Of a stretch of 44,534 bases of DNA, positions 27,105-34,411 are shown in pieces. The position numbers and the translations under genes are program-made. Position 1 is the stretch's first letter; each line of letters begins with the position of its first letter. The notes beneath the pieces are model-generated. The model was given only the letters and a program-made list of their open reading frames with translations, was not told where the DNA came from and did no database searches. The stretch is taken from positions 1 to 44,534 of the forward strand of contig CAYTVI010000006.1 of the NCBI GenBank assembly GCA_964441765.1, written 5' to 3'. This DNA comes from Sulfurospirillum sp964441765. Lineage in GTDB: Bacteria; Campylobacterota; Campylobacteria; Campylobacterales; Sulfurospirillaceae.

Positions 27105-27745
27105 TATAGCTCCTCACTGTTGGTTTTTGTGGCTTCATCTGATGCTATTTTTGGCTTTTTCACAAAAGCTTCAGGAATATTTTTGCACTCCATCTCAGGT
27201 ACGATGCGCTTTAAAAAAGGTGCCATATCTCCTTTGACTTTCTTACCAAATTTACATTCTCCAGATACGGGGTCTATGAACACTAATGCTCCTGTGGGAC
27301 ACACACCCACACACGCAGGACCACTTTCGATACCATCGCACATATCGCATTTGATAGCTATGCTCTTCAGCCCACTGATACACCCTGCCTCCAAGTGTCT
27401 CTCGACCTCATCGAGCACGGAGGGAGGAAACTCTGCATCAATGTTAATCGCTCCATAAGGACACGCAATCGTACATAACTTACAGCCGATACATATCTCT
27501 TCGCACAGTTCCACACAAGCATTATTGATACGAAGTGCACCCGTTGGACAGACATTGGCGCACGGAGCATCATCACATTGACGGCATTGATTGGGCATTT
27601 TACCGCTTTCTAGGGTGAGAACATCCAGCCTTTTTTTAGAGAGTTTTCCACGCATATAGGCATGTTTAACACATGTTTTCATACAGGCGTTACACGCGAT
27701 GCAAAGCTCAGGGTTGGTAATCACAAATTTATGAACTTTTGACAT
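27104..27745 (-). CDS. hyfA: Hydrogenase polyferredoxin subunit HyfA (HycB-like)
   Basis: A 213-aa electron-input subunit with four [4Fe-4S] cluster motifs: CIACNACMKTC, CRQCDDAPCANVCP, CIGCKLCTIACP and CDMCDGIESGPACVGVCP. In formate hydrogenlyase its counterpart accepts electrons from formate dehydrogenase H. No fdhF-type gene is present here, so the donor could be a separate formate dehydrogenase or ferredoxin. First gene of the operon; the ATG follows AAGGTGG at close range. A 9-bp inverted repeat lies 67-95 bp upstream. Confidence 0.92.
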   Translation of the reverse strand: MSKVHKFVITNPELCIACNACMKTCVKHAYMRGKLSKKRLDVLTLESGKMPNQCRQCDDAPCANVCPTGALRINNACVELCEEICIGCKLCTIACPYGAINIDAEFPPSVLDEVERHLEAGCISGLKSIAIKCDMCDGIESGPACVGVCPTGALVFIDPVSGECKFGKKVKGDMAPFLKRIVPEMECKNIPEAFVKKPKIASDEATKTNSEEL

Positions 27746-27811
27746 AGACCACCTTCTATGGTTTGTTTAGCTTACTTTATTAAAAAATTTACTCTAATTC
27801 TTTAAGAAATA

Positions 27812-27840
27812 TATCATAACAAAATGATTTCGTTATGATA
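27812..27840. promoter_or_regulatory. Inverted repeat, candidate operator of the hyf operon
   Basis: TATCATAAC and GTTATGATA form a perfect 9-bp inverted repeat with an 11-bp spacer, 67-95 bp upstream of the hyfA ATG. The size and spacing fit a dimeric regulator site; the regulator is unknown. Confidence 0.5.
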
Positions 27841-28037
27841 GCTCTTTGCTTATGTAACAAATTATTTAAATTATCGCACATTGTTTTATTGGGAAAAGTA
27901 TACATCAACTCTATAGCGTGAAAATAGCTTATGTGTTTGTACTATAAACCAATATATTAATAATAATATTTTATAAAATCTTAAAAATATTGATAATTTT
28001 TACTCTCTATGAGATTTTATTGAGACAAAATATGATG

Positions 28038-28056
28038 ACACTTTCCTTCAAAGTGT
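28038..28056. promoter_or_regulatory. 7-bp inverted repeat upstream of AOR
   Basis: ACACTTT and AAAGTGT flank CCTTC, directly before the 14-bp hairpin. It could be an operator or part of a composite RNA structure. Confidence 0.4.
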
Positions 28057-28058
28057 GT

Positions 28059-28096
28059 AAAATAAAAATATGCAAAAAAGCCATATTTTTATTTTT
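28059..28096 (+). terminator. Orphan terminator-like hairpin with A-rich loop
   Basis: A perfect 14-bp A+T-rich stem (28059-28072 with 28082-28095) closes the loop CAAAAAAGC and ends in T-runs. It matches the element at 15518-15552 including the preceding AAAGTGTGTAAAA, yet lies between divergent genes where no annotated transcript ends. Confidence 0.6.
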
Positions 28097-28105
28097 CTCT
28101 TTTTC

Positions 28106-28132
28106 TTGACTTTGCTATTTTCATGCTATACA
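28106..28132 (+). promoter_or_regulatory. Candidate promoter of the AOR gene
   Basis: TTGACT at 28106-28111 and TATACA at 28127-28132 with TGC before the -10 box. The spacer is 15 bp, slightly short. It lies just after the orphan hairpin and 45 bp before the AOR ATG. Confidence 0.45.
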
Positions 28133-28177
28133 CTTTAAATATGATGTTTGGAAACAACCATATTCAAAGGAGTTATC

Positions 28178-29914
28178 ATGGCTGATCTGATTTACCGTGT
28201 CAATATGTCCAACCTAAGTTTTAAAATTGAAGAGGTTCCTTCCGAATGGATGGGACTGGGTGGTCGTGGTTTAACATCGACGATTGTTGCTAAAGAAGTT
28301 GATCCAGAGTGTCATCCTTTAGGACCTAACAATAAACTTGTTTTTGCACCAGGACTTCTTTCAGGAACAAGTGCATCAAATTCAGGACGTAACTCGTTGG
28401 GTGCAAAAAGCCCATTAACCGGTGGTATTAAAGAATCAAACGTCGGAGGAACCAGTGCAGGTATTTTTGCAAAATTGGGCGTTAAAGCACTGATTATCGA
28501 AGGTTTGCCAGCAGATGAAAACACCTTTTATCAATTACATGTAACTAAAAACAAGGTTGAGTTTATTCCTGTACCTGAACTCGTGGGTAAAGATAATTAC
28601 TTCGTACTTGATGCTATGCTTGCCAAATACGATAAAAAAGTAGCGGTCATGAGTATTGGTCGTGTGGGTGAGATGAAAATGCTAACCGCCAATGTTTCTG
28701 TAAAAGATCCTAAAGGAAAGCTTAGAAGTCACGGACGTGGCGGTTTGGGTGCGGTGATGGGCTCTAAGAAAATCAAATGTATCACCGTAGACGCGGCAGA
28801 TTATAAAGAAGTGACGATTGTTGATAATGAAAAATTTAAAGCAGCCAGTAAAATCTTCACCAAAGCACTCCAAGAAAATCCTATCAGCGGTCAAGGACTT
28901 CCTGCTTTTGGAACGAATATCTTGGTCAATATCATCAACGAAGCGGGTGGCTTGCCGACACGAAACTTTAGAAGCGGACGTTTTGAGTTTGCGGAAAACA
29001 TCTCGGGTGAAACAATGGCGGAAAATATCAAGCAAAGAGGTGGCGATACCACGCATGGCTGTCACGCAGGCTGTGTCATCCAGTGTTCTCAAACCTACAA
29101 TGACAAAGAAGGCAAATACCTCACTTCAGGCTTTGAATATGAGATGATTTGGGCTTTTGGTGCAAATCTAGGTATCAAAGATTTAGACCAAATCGCTAAA
29201 ATCGATGCGTTGATGGATGATATGGGGGTGGATGCGATTGAGACAGGTGTTACCCTTGGACTTGCCGTTGATGCGGGTATCTTAGAATATGGTGATGGTG
29301 AGAGAGCGTATGATTTACTTGCCAATGAGATGGCAAAGGGCACACACTTAGGACGTATTTTAGGCTCAGGTGCGGCTAACCTTGGTAAGCTTTATGGCTT
29401 GGTTCGTGTGCCTGTGGTCAAAGGACAAAGTATCCCTGCATATGAGCCTCGCGCCATCAAAGGTCAAGGCATCACGTATGTGACTACCCCAATGGGAGCG
29501 GATCATACCGCAGGTTATGCGGTTGCGACCAATATCTTAAACAGCGGTGGATATGTTGACCCTCTTAAAAAAGAAGGTCAAGTCGCACTTGCTAGAAACC
29601 TTCAAATCGCTTCAGCGGCGGTTGATAGTACAGGTATGTGTATCTTTACAGCTTTCCCTGCTCTTGATGATCCTGCTTGTTTGCCAGCACTTATTGATAT
29701 GATTAACGCGCGTTTTGGTATTGCGTTAACCATTGATGATGTGATGAATTTGGGTAAAAATATTCTCAAAACAGAACATGCCTTTAATATCAAAGCGGGA
29801 CTTAACAGTGCAAGTGATCGTATACCAGAATTTATGAAATATGAAAAACTCCCACCGCATGATGTCGTTTGGGATTTTACCAATGAAGAAATTGACGAGT
29901 TTTGGAATTTTTGA
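28178..29914 (+). CDS. aor: Aldehyde:ferredoxin oxidoreductase (tungsten/molybdenum-pterin enzyme)
   Basis: A 578-aa AOR-family enzyme, which oxidises aldehydes to acids with ferredoxin as acceptor using a bis-pterin W or Mo centre and one [4Fe-4S] cluster. N-terminal family blocks are seen (GGRGLTSTIVAKEV, GARSPLTGG-like LGAKSPLTGG, GRGGLGAVMGSKKIK). Cluster cysteines are Cys295, Cys299, Cys303 and Cys488; the spacing C-x3-C-x3-C differs by one residue from the C-x2-C-x3-C of the classic archaeal enzyme. The start at 28178 follows AAAGGAG; an upstream TTG extension is unlikely. No accessory FeS or FAD subunit is adjacent, so ferredoxin is the probable acceptor. A MoaD gene overlaps its stop (TGATG). 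Confidence 0.9.
   Translation: MADLIYRVNMSNLSFKIEEVPSEWMGLGGRGLTSTIVAKEVDPECHPLGPNNKLVFAPGLLSGTSASNSGRNSLGAKSPLTGGIKESNVGGTSAGIFAKLGVKALIIEGLPADENTFYQLHVTKNKVEFIPVPELVGKDNYFVLDAMLAKYDKKVAVMSIGRVGEMKMLTANVSVKDPKGKLRSHGRGGLGAVMGSKKIKCITVDAADYKEVTIVDNEKFKAASKIFTKALQENPISGQGLPAFGTNILVNIINEAGGLPTRNFRSGRFEFAENISGETMAENIKQRGGDTTHGCHAGCVIQCSQTYNDKEGKYLTSGFEYEMIWAFGANLGIKDLDQIAKIDALMDDMGVDAIETGVTLGLAVDAGILEYGDGERAYDLLANEMAKGTHLGRILGSGAANLGKLYGLVRVPVVKGQSIPAYEPRAIKGQGITYVTTPMGADHTAGYAVATNILNSGGYVDPLKKEGQVALARNLQIASAAVDSTGMCIFTAFPALDDPACLPALIDMINARFGIALTIDDVMNLGKNILKTEHAFNIKAGLNSASDRIPEFMKYEKLPPHDVVWDFTNEEIDEFWNF
28535..28544. repeat. TTACATGTAA palindrome
   Basis: Inside the AOR gene, read as Gln-Leu-His-Val-Thr. 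First perfect copy after the hyf operon. Confidence 0.95.
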
Positions 29915-30141
29915 TGCTTGTGACGGTAAAACTGTTTGCGCAATACCGAGAAGGACGCTTTAAGATTGAGGAAAGAGCGTATCAAGAAGGTATCAGTGCT
30001 CAAGAAATTATTGATGAGCTCGGTGTTGCTAAAGAGTTGCCCTTAGGCGTTTTAATGATCAATGGACGACACGAATCTCAAAGCTATCTTTTAAAAGAAG
30101 GAGATATCATCTCCCTCTTCCCAAAAGTGGGCGGAGGTTAA
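29914..30141 (+). CDS. moaD: MoaD-like sulfur-carrier protein
   Basis: A 75-aa ubiquitin-fold protein ending in the diglycine tail VGGG needed for adenylation and thiocarboxylation, as in MoaD, the small subunit of molybdopterin synthase. The C-terminal pattern EGDIISLFPKVGGG is typical. The ATG overlaps the AOR stop (TGATG), which ties it to pterin cofactor supply for AOR. An upstream in-frame TTG would add only four residues. The E1-like enzyme encoded at 30452 is the natural activating partner. Confidence 0.85.
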   Translation: MLVTVKLFAQYREGRFKIEERAYQEGISAQEIIDELGVAKELPLGVLMINGRHESQSYLLKEGDIISLFPKVGGG

Positions 30142-30413
30142 TGCTCTTTTAACCCTAAAATCAAACGGTATGACCCAGGAGTTCCTGGAGGCAAGAGTGC
30201 AACTCTGTCATTTTCTTGCAAAAGGGTCTCTTTGGGACGTACCGTATGATTGATAAAAACAGCTTCAACATCAGAAGATTCAAGTCCTAAGAAATCAACG
30301 AGTTGATGCACATTCATCCCCTCTTTGATTTCAAGGTTTGCATCAAGATACGCGATGTTTTTGGCTCGTAGTTTTTCGCGTAAAAATGAGAAGGCATTGA
30401 GTATAATATGCAT
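30138..30413 (-). CDS. Second ThiS/MoaD-like ubiquitin-fold protein without diglycine tail
   Basis: A 91-aa protein on the opposite strand, its stop overlapping that of moaD by 3 bp. The fold pattern resembles ThiS/MoaD: an N-terminal strand (MHIILNAFSFLREKL), a helix LVDFLGLESSDVEAVFINHTVR and the EN-DRVALLPP loop. It does not end in GG but continues as GTPGSYRLILGLKEH, so it may act as a structural or tungsten-specific partner rather than a sulfur carrier. The start at ATG 30413 has AAGGA six bases upstream. The function is unknown; AOR context suggests cofactor assembly. Confidence 0.65.
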   Translation of the reverse strand: MHIILNAFSFLREKLRAKNIAYLDANLEIKEGMNVHQLVDFLGLESSDVEAVFINHTVRPKETLLQENDRVALLPPGTPGSYRLILGLKEH

Positions 30414-30451
30414 CGTCACTCCTTTTAAAAATTATACACAAAGAAAGTCAA

Positions 30452-31237
30452 ATGGAACTTATCGATTTTATCAAAACCCATTTAAAAGAGGGATTTTTAC
30501 CTTTAAGCGCAAGCTTTGAAGCGATGGAACGCTTTACATGTAACTTTCGTGAGGTTGAGGAAACAGCGCTTCGAGAGGGTGTTTTGCCACTTCGCTATAA
30601 ACGCAATCAAAAAACAATTTCAACACAAGAACAGTACATTTTATTTCAATCGCATGTCGTAATTCTTGGGTGTGGAGGCTTAGGTGGATTCGTCAGTGAG
30701 ATGCTTACACGCATTGGAGTGGGTACGTTAACACTTATTGATGGCGATGTTTTTGAAGAACATAACCTCAACCGACAAAACTTTTCCTCCATTCAAACGC
30801 TAGGGCAAAACAAAGCTAAAGTTTTAGCTCACAAGCTTCAAGAGATTAACCCCGCTTTACATGTAAATATTCAGCCCACCTTTTTATCCCTTCCCAATGA
30901 TGAAAACCTACTCTTAAAGGCTAACGTCATCGTCGATGCACTAGACAATCCTGAGCTTAAATGCAGTGTTGCTAGGTGGGCGAAAGAAAACCATAATGCT
31001 TTTGTTCATGGCGCTATTGCAGGATATTATGCACAATTTTCAAGCTGTGATACGCTGGAAAACCTCTACCGAACATCCGGTGATGGTGCTGAGAAAACCT
31101 CTGGCAATCCCTCATTTACAGTCTGCTTTGCCGCGTCCATCCAAAGTGCCGAAGTGGTCAAGTTATTACTCGGAAAAACACATCTTAAAAGCCCTTTGAT
31201 GGCAGATTTATGGGAGTATGAGTTTAATTTGCTATAA
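30452..31237 (+). CDS. ThiF/MoeB-family E1-like adenylyltransferase
   Basis: A 261-aa E1-like enzyme that would adenylate the C-terminus of a ubiquitin-fold carrier such as the adjacent MoaD. The nucleotide-binding loop GCGGLGGFVSEMLTRIGVG, the EEHNLNRQNF motif and the catalytic-region DALDNPELK are clear. The CxxC zinc pairs usual in MoeB and ThiF are not visible (single cysteines only), as in some HesA-type members. The N-terminal 60 residues form an extra helical segment. It is the last gene of the AOR group; two TTACATGTAA palindromes lie in it. Confidence 0.85.
   Translation: MELIDFIKTHLKEGFLPLSASFEAMERFTCNFREVEETALREGVLPLRYKRNQKTISTQEQYILFQSHVVILGCGGLGGFVSEMLTRIGVGTLTLIDGDVFEEHNLNRQNFSSIQTLGQNKAKVLAHKLQEINPALHVNIQPTFLSLPNDENLLLKANVIVDALDNPELKCSVARWAKENHNAFVHGAIAGYYAQFSSCDTLENLYRTSGDGAEKTSGNPSFTVCFAASIQSAEVVKLLLGKTHLKSPLMADLWEYEFNLL
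30534..30543. repeat. TTACATGTAA palindrome
   Basis: Near the 5' end of the E1-like gene, read as Phe-Thr-Cys-Asn. Confidence 0.95.
30856..30867. repeat. TTTACATGTAAA palindrome
   Basis: Second copy in the E1-like gene, read as Ala-Leu-His-Val-Asn. Confidence 0.95.
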
Positions 31238-31260
31238 TCGCAGAAAAACTAGGGAATTTT

Positions 31261-32478
31261 ATGCAACGACTTCACGAGTTTCTCTACACCTTTCACGCAC
31301 TCTGTTTGGGTGCTATTGCGTTAGGGCTACTCATCTTTTCCACAGGGCTAATTCCAAATTACGCGTACTATTTTGTCCTACAAAGTACCTTTGTTTTTCT
31401 TATCATCGCTCTTGGGCTTAGTGTCTATTTTAACAAAAGCAAACTCTTTGTTCTGCTTTTATTTCCACTCTTTTTTAACCTCTCTCTTGCTTTTCCTAGC
31501 ACCTTATTTACCAAGCTTTCCAGTACTGCGTTTTGGTACATTACACCCTTAACGCTTTGTCTAGGATACCTTTTTCTCTACGCTTTACAAGAAAGAGGAC
31601 TGTTTAGCTCATTTGGACTTTTAAGAAGTAGTATTGGTCTTGCTATTTTAACCGGTAGTTTTTTCTTACTTAAAAACTTCTCTCCTCAGGTGCAAAAAGC
31701 GTTGGAGAGTGATTTATTACATGTAAGTCTCAAAGCCTTATTCAAAGCACCCGATTTTATAGTGATTATTTCGCTAATTGCCCTTGTTTTTATCTTTTTT
31801 GTTTCTCTTTTATTTGAGGTCAATACCCAAAAAGCACCCTTTTGGATGCTCTTAGCGCAACTGATTCCCACACTTTGGCTTCAAGATAAAAATAGCTTTA
31901 TTCTTTTTTCCCTGATTGCCTCGCTCATCGCCATCGCTGCTTTAATTCATGACGCATACCGTATGGCATACATCGACACACTTACAGGAGTGCCTGGCAG
32001 AAGAGCTTTGGAAGAGAGCTTTTTGCGCTTAGGTTCCCGTTACACCATCGCGATGGTAGATATCGACCACTTTAAAAAATTTAACGATAGATTTGGACAC
32101 GATGTGGGCGATGAAGTGTTGAAATTGGTTGCGACGATTTTGGCAACAGTTAAAAACAGAGGAAAAGTCTACCGATATGGAGGCGAAGAATTTACCATTT
32201 TATTTCATTCAAACAAACAGCAAGAGTGCGTTTTAGCCCTTGAAGAGATTCGTGAAAAGATTTTTGCTCGAGGCTTTGCGATACGAGATAAAAACCGCCC
32301 ACCCAAAGCTCCCAAAAAAGGAGAAAAAGAGACAGCTATAAAAAAAGAGCGTTTAAGTGTCAGCATCGGTGTTGCAACTTCTCGTAAAAATAAAACACCT
32401 CATGAAATTGTAAAGCTTGCTGATGAAGCCCTATATAAAGCCAAAGAGAGTGGTCGAAACTGTCTTATTTCACATTAA
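31261..32478 (+). CDS. Membrane-anchored diguanylate cyclase
   Basis: A 405-aa protein with about seven hydrophobic helices in residues 10-235 followed by a GGDEF domain carrying GGEEF at 307-311, expected to make c-di-GMP. The expected RxxD inhibition site five residues before GGEEF is not present (KNRG instead), unlike the cyclase at 3519, so product inhibition may be weak. A basic insert (RPPKAPKKGEKETAIKKER) interrupts the domain before LSVSIGVAT. It follows the E1-like gene by 23 bp and may be co-transcribed. The input signal is unknown. Confidence 0.88.
   Translation: MQRLHEFLYTFHALCLGAIALGLLIFSTGLIPNYAYYFVLQSTFVFLIIALGLSVYFNKSKLFVLLLFPLFFNLSLAFPSTLFTKLSSTAFWYITPLTLCLGYLFLYALQERGLFSSFGLLRSSIGLAILTGSFFLLKNFSPQVQKALESDLLHVSLKALFKAPDFIVIISLIALVFIFFVSLLFEVNTQKAPFWMLLAQLIPTLWLQDKNSFILFSLIASLIAIAALIHDAYRMAYIDTLTGVPGRRALEESFLRLGSRYTIAMVDIDHFKKFNDRFGHDVGDEVLKLVATILATVKNRGKVYRYGGEEFTILFHSNKQQECVLALEEIREKIFARGFAIRDKNRPPKAPKKGEKETAIKKERLSVSIGVATSRKNKTPHEIVKLADEALYKAKESGRNCLISH
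31717..31726. repeat. TTACATGTAA palindrome
   Basis: Inside the diguanylate cyclase gene, in the membrane part, read as Leu-Leu-His-Val-Ser. Confidence 0.95.
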
Positions 32479-32480
32479 CG

Positions 32481-32486
32481 TATAAT
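32481..32486 (+). promoter_or_regulatory. Candidate -10 box of the first four-cysteine protein gene
   Basis: TATAAT lies 50 bp before the ATG; TACAAT at about 32502-32507 is an alternative closer to the start. Confidence 0.35.
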
Positions 32487-32536
32487 TACTAAAAATTATA
32501 GTACAATAATTCAACTTTTGCATAAAAGGATTTATC

Positions 32537-32752
32537 ATGAGCGAAAATGAATTAAAATGTTCTCTCTCCGAATGCCGAGCACGACAAAAGGAAGTGGATA
32601 CTATGAGTTTTGATGATCTTCAAAATTATGCAGACAAATGTTCTACCTGCGGTAATTGGGTTTTAAAAGACAATATCATTGCACAAGAGACCTATCAAAA
32701 AGTCTCATTAAAATGGGCAGAAGAGTTCAATAAAATCACGATGATACGTTAA
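32537..32752 (+). CDS. Small four-cysteine protein, paralogue A
   Basis: A 71-aa soluble protein I do not recognise. It has KCSLSEC near residue 8 and KCSTCGNW near residue 36, giving a C-x5-C ... C-x2-C arrangement that could bind zinc or iron, then a helical tail (NIIAQETYQKVSLKWAEEFNK). The start follows AAAGGATT. The next gene encodes a clear paralogue of the same length. There is no signal peptide and no fusion to a known domain. Confidence 0.7.
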   Translation: MSENELKCSLSECRARQKEVDTMSFDDLQNYADKCSTCGNWVLKDNIIAQETYQKVSLKWAEEFNKITMIR

Positions 32753-32855
32753 TCCTCTTTTTAAAAGCTTTCCTTCTTTATTATTTCGTCACTTCCTAGT
32801 ACTTGTACTTTTTATGCGACATCTTTCATACAACACGAATGCAACGTTTGTCCAC

Positions 32856-32861
32856 TATACT
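32856..32861 (+). promoter_or_regulatory. Candidate -10 box of the second four-cysteine protein gene
   Basis: TATACT lies 29 bp before the ATG, suggesting that paralogue B has its own promoter. Confidence 0.35.
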
Positions 32862-32889
32862 TTCATTCTCATCATTTAGGAGAATAGTT

Positions 32890-33108
32890 ATGCCAAACCA
32901 CCAGCCAAAATGCACTCAAACCGAGTGTGAACAGAAACGAGAAGGATTTTTAAATTTATCAGAAAAATCTATGTTTATCCAAATGGAAGCTTGCGAGAGT
33001 TGTGAAGAACAACTTTTTAAAGATAATGCTGTTGCCAATGAAACGTATCAAATCATTAGTACCCTCTGGGCAGAAAGACACAATAAACTCGTCGGAAGAG
33101 AGGCTTAA
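32890..33108 (+). CDS. Small four-cysteine protein, paralogue B
   Basis: A 72-aa protein parallel to the preceding one: KCTQTEC, then ACESCEEQLFKDN and ANETYQIISTLWAERHNK. The shared pattern is C-x5-C, about 27-30 residues, C-x2-C, then (F/V)LKDN or LFKDN and ETYQ-x3-LWAE-x-NK. The start is ATG 32890 after AGGAG; a longer frame from 32803 is not supported. It is followed by a strong terminator. The function is unknown; a metal-binding or partner-binding mini-protein is plausible. Confidence 0.7.
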   Translation: MPNHQPKCTQTECEQKREGFLNLSEKSMFIQMEACESCEEQLFKDNAVANETYQIISTLWAERHNKLVGREA

Positions 33109-33127
33109 GCTCTCTTCGTCTTTTTTT
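33095..33127 (+). terminator. Rho-independent terminator
   Basis: GAAGAGAG and CTCTCTTC pair around GCTTAAG, spanning the stop codon of the second four-cysteine gene, followed by a run of seven T. It also separates the convergent dapD gene. Confidence 0.75.
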
Positions 33128-33132
33128 AGCTT

Positions 33133-34350
33133 TTAATGCAATTCGCTGTTAAGCTTAATTTCACGTTTACTGCGTGTAGCGATAATCATGCCATTAACAC
33201 TGTTTTGGCGGAAATGAATACCATGAAGTCCTGCTAGCTCTAAACCTTTAAAGAACACCATCTCTTCTTTACCTGCTTTTTTGAGTTTTGCTTTAGGATT
33301 GGCTTCAGCAATTTTTGCAAGTTCTGTCGCACTCACACCAATTTTAGTGCCCTCTAAAATAGCAATACCCGCATCCACGATACACCCATCACCTAAGGGA
33401 ATACCCGTGACAGAGTTTGCACCTAAGAGTGTGTTTTCGCCAATACTTACAGGATTGCCATTGGTGCCACTGAGCACACCTAAAATACTTGCGCCCCCAC
33501 CAACATCACTGCCTCGTCCTACGACAACAGAAGAGCTAATGCGTCCTTCAACCATCACCGCACCTGTCGTTCCTGCATTAAAATTCACATAGCTAGCCCC
33601 TGGCATAATGGTCGTACCCGCATGCAATTGTGCACCCATACGTACTTTACTGGTATCTAAGATACGGGTGTTGTTTGCAGGAATAATATGTGATAAGAAA
33701 CGTGGGAATTTATCGACAGACTCAATCAATGGATACTCACCTAAAAGCTTCATCTCAATCTCATGCATTCTCAGCCAATCCAGCTCCAAAGGTTGACCAA
33801 ACGACCATGCAACGTTTTCTAAAACGCCAAATGCACCGGTAAGATTGACCGAACGAAGAGCTGCTTTGCCTGTAGAGAGCGCATACAATTTAAGGTAAAC
33901 AGCTTCTGGGCTTAAAGGCTTATCATCTTCAAACAAAAAGACGATGCGATACTTTTTCTTAAACTCTTCATTTTGAGCAATCCAATCAAGCGTTTTAATC
34001 ACTTGAACATTTTTATGCGCTTCTCCAAAAGCACTATTAAGGTAAGGCGTAAAAGCGTTCATTGCATGTTTGACAAATTTCTTTTTCACATCATAGACAA
34101 ACTCACTGCTTGTAAAATCAACATCTATCCCACTTGCTTGAAGTGCCCCAATGAAAATAGCGGCACTTCCAAAATTCTCATTCCAGTTAATCACAGGAAA
34201 GGTTGCTTGTAAAATTTTCTCAGGATTGAGTTGCCCACGATCCACACGAGCGATACCAAACCCAATCGGCTTTCGATATCCTTCTTGGGACTCAATTTCG
34301 TTTACCAATGCTTTAAAATCATTTTCATCTATTGTTACACGCAGTGCCAT
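33133..34350 (-). CDS. dapD: 2,3,4,5-Tetrahydropyridine-2,6-dicarboxylate N-succinyltransferase
   Basis: A 405-aa enzyme of the lysine and meso-DAP pathway, transferring succinyl from succinyl-CoA to tetrahydrodipicolinate. The C-terminal half is a left-handed beta-helix with hexapeptide repeats (TTIMPGASYVNFNAG, VVVGRGSDVGGGASILG, SIGENTLLGANSVTG). The long N-terminal domain is characteristic of the epsilonproteobacterial form rather than the about 270-aa enterobacterial DapD. It lies downstream of the mrp gene with a 61-bp gap. Confidence 0.92.
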   Translation of the reverse strand: MALRVTIDENDFKALVNEIESQEGYRKPIGFGIARVDRGQLNPEKILQATFPVINWNENFGSAAIFIGALQASGIDVDFTSSEFVYDVKKKFVKHAMNAFTPYLNSAFGEAHKNVQVIKTLDWIAQNEEFKKKYRIVFLFEDDKPLSPEAVYLKLYALSTGKAALRSVNLTGAFGVLENVAWSFGQPLELDWLRMHEIEMKLLGEYPLIESVDKFPRFLSHIIPANNTRILDTSKVRMGAQLHAGTTIMPGASYVNFNAGTTGAVMVEGRISSSVVVGRGSDVGGGASILGVLSGTNGNPVSIGENTLLGANSVTGIPLGDGCIVDAGIAILEGTKIGVSATELAKIAEANPKAKLKKAGKEEMVFFKGLELAGLHGIHFRQNSVNGMIIATRSKREIKLNSELH

Positions 34351-34395
34351 ACTCTTCCTTTTTACTAAATTTAAAATCTAATTCTAAAATATTTT

Positions 34396-34410
34396 CCCTA
34401 AACCTTAGGG
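34396..34410 (-). terminator. Weak hairpin after the mrp gene
   Basis: CCCTAA and TTAGGG with a 3-nt loop lie just past the mrp stop on the minus strand. There is no clear T-run, so it may only slow transcription into dapD. Confidence 0.3.
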
Positions 34411-34411
34411 C

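Larger units (their letters stand above)
27746..28177. other. Divergent A+T-rich control region between hyfA and AOR
   Basis: This 432-bp stretch has no credible gene on either strand. It holds a 9-bp inverted repeat near hyfA, a 7-bp inverted repeat and a strong terminator-like hairpin nearer AOR, and a candidate AOR promoter, all listed separately. The middle (about 27850-28030) is extremely A+T rich, with runs such as TATTAATAATAATATTTTATAAAAT. Confidence 0.8.

Noticed and set aside
27746..28177. A small protein gene in the divergent control region
   Set aside because: No open frame of useful length with a ribosome binding site could be seen; the region is too A+T rich and stop-dense.
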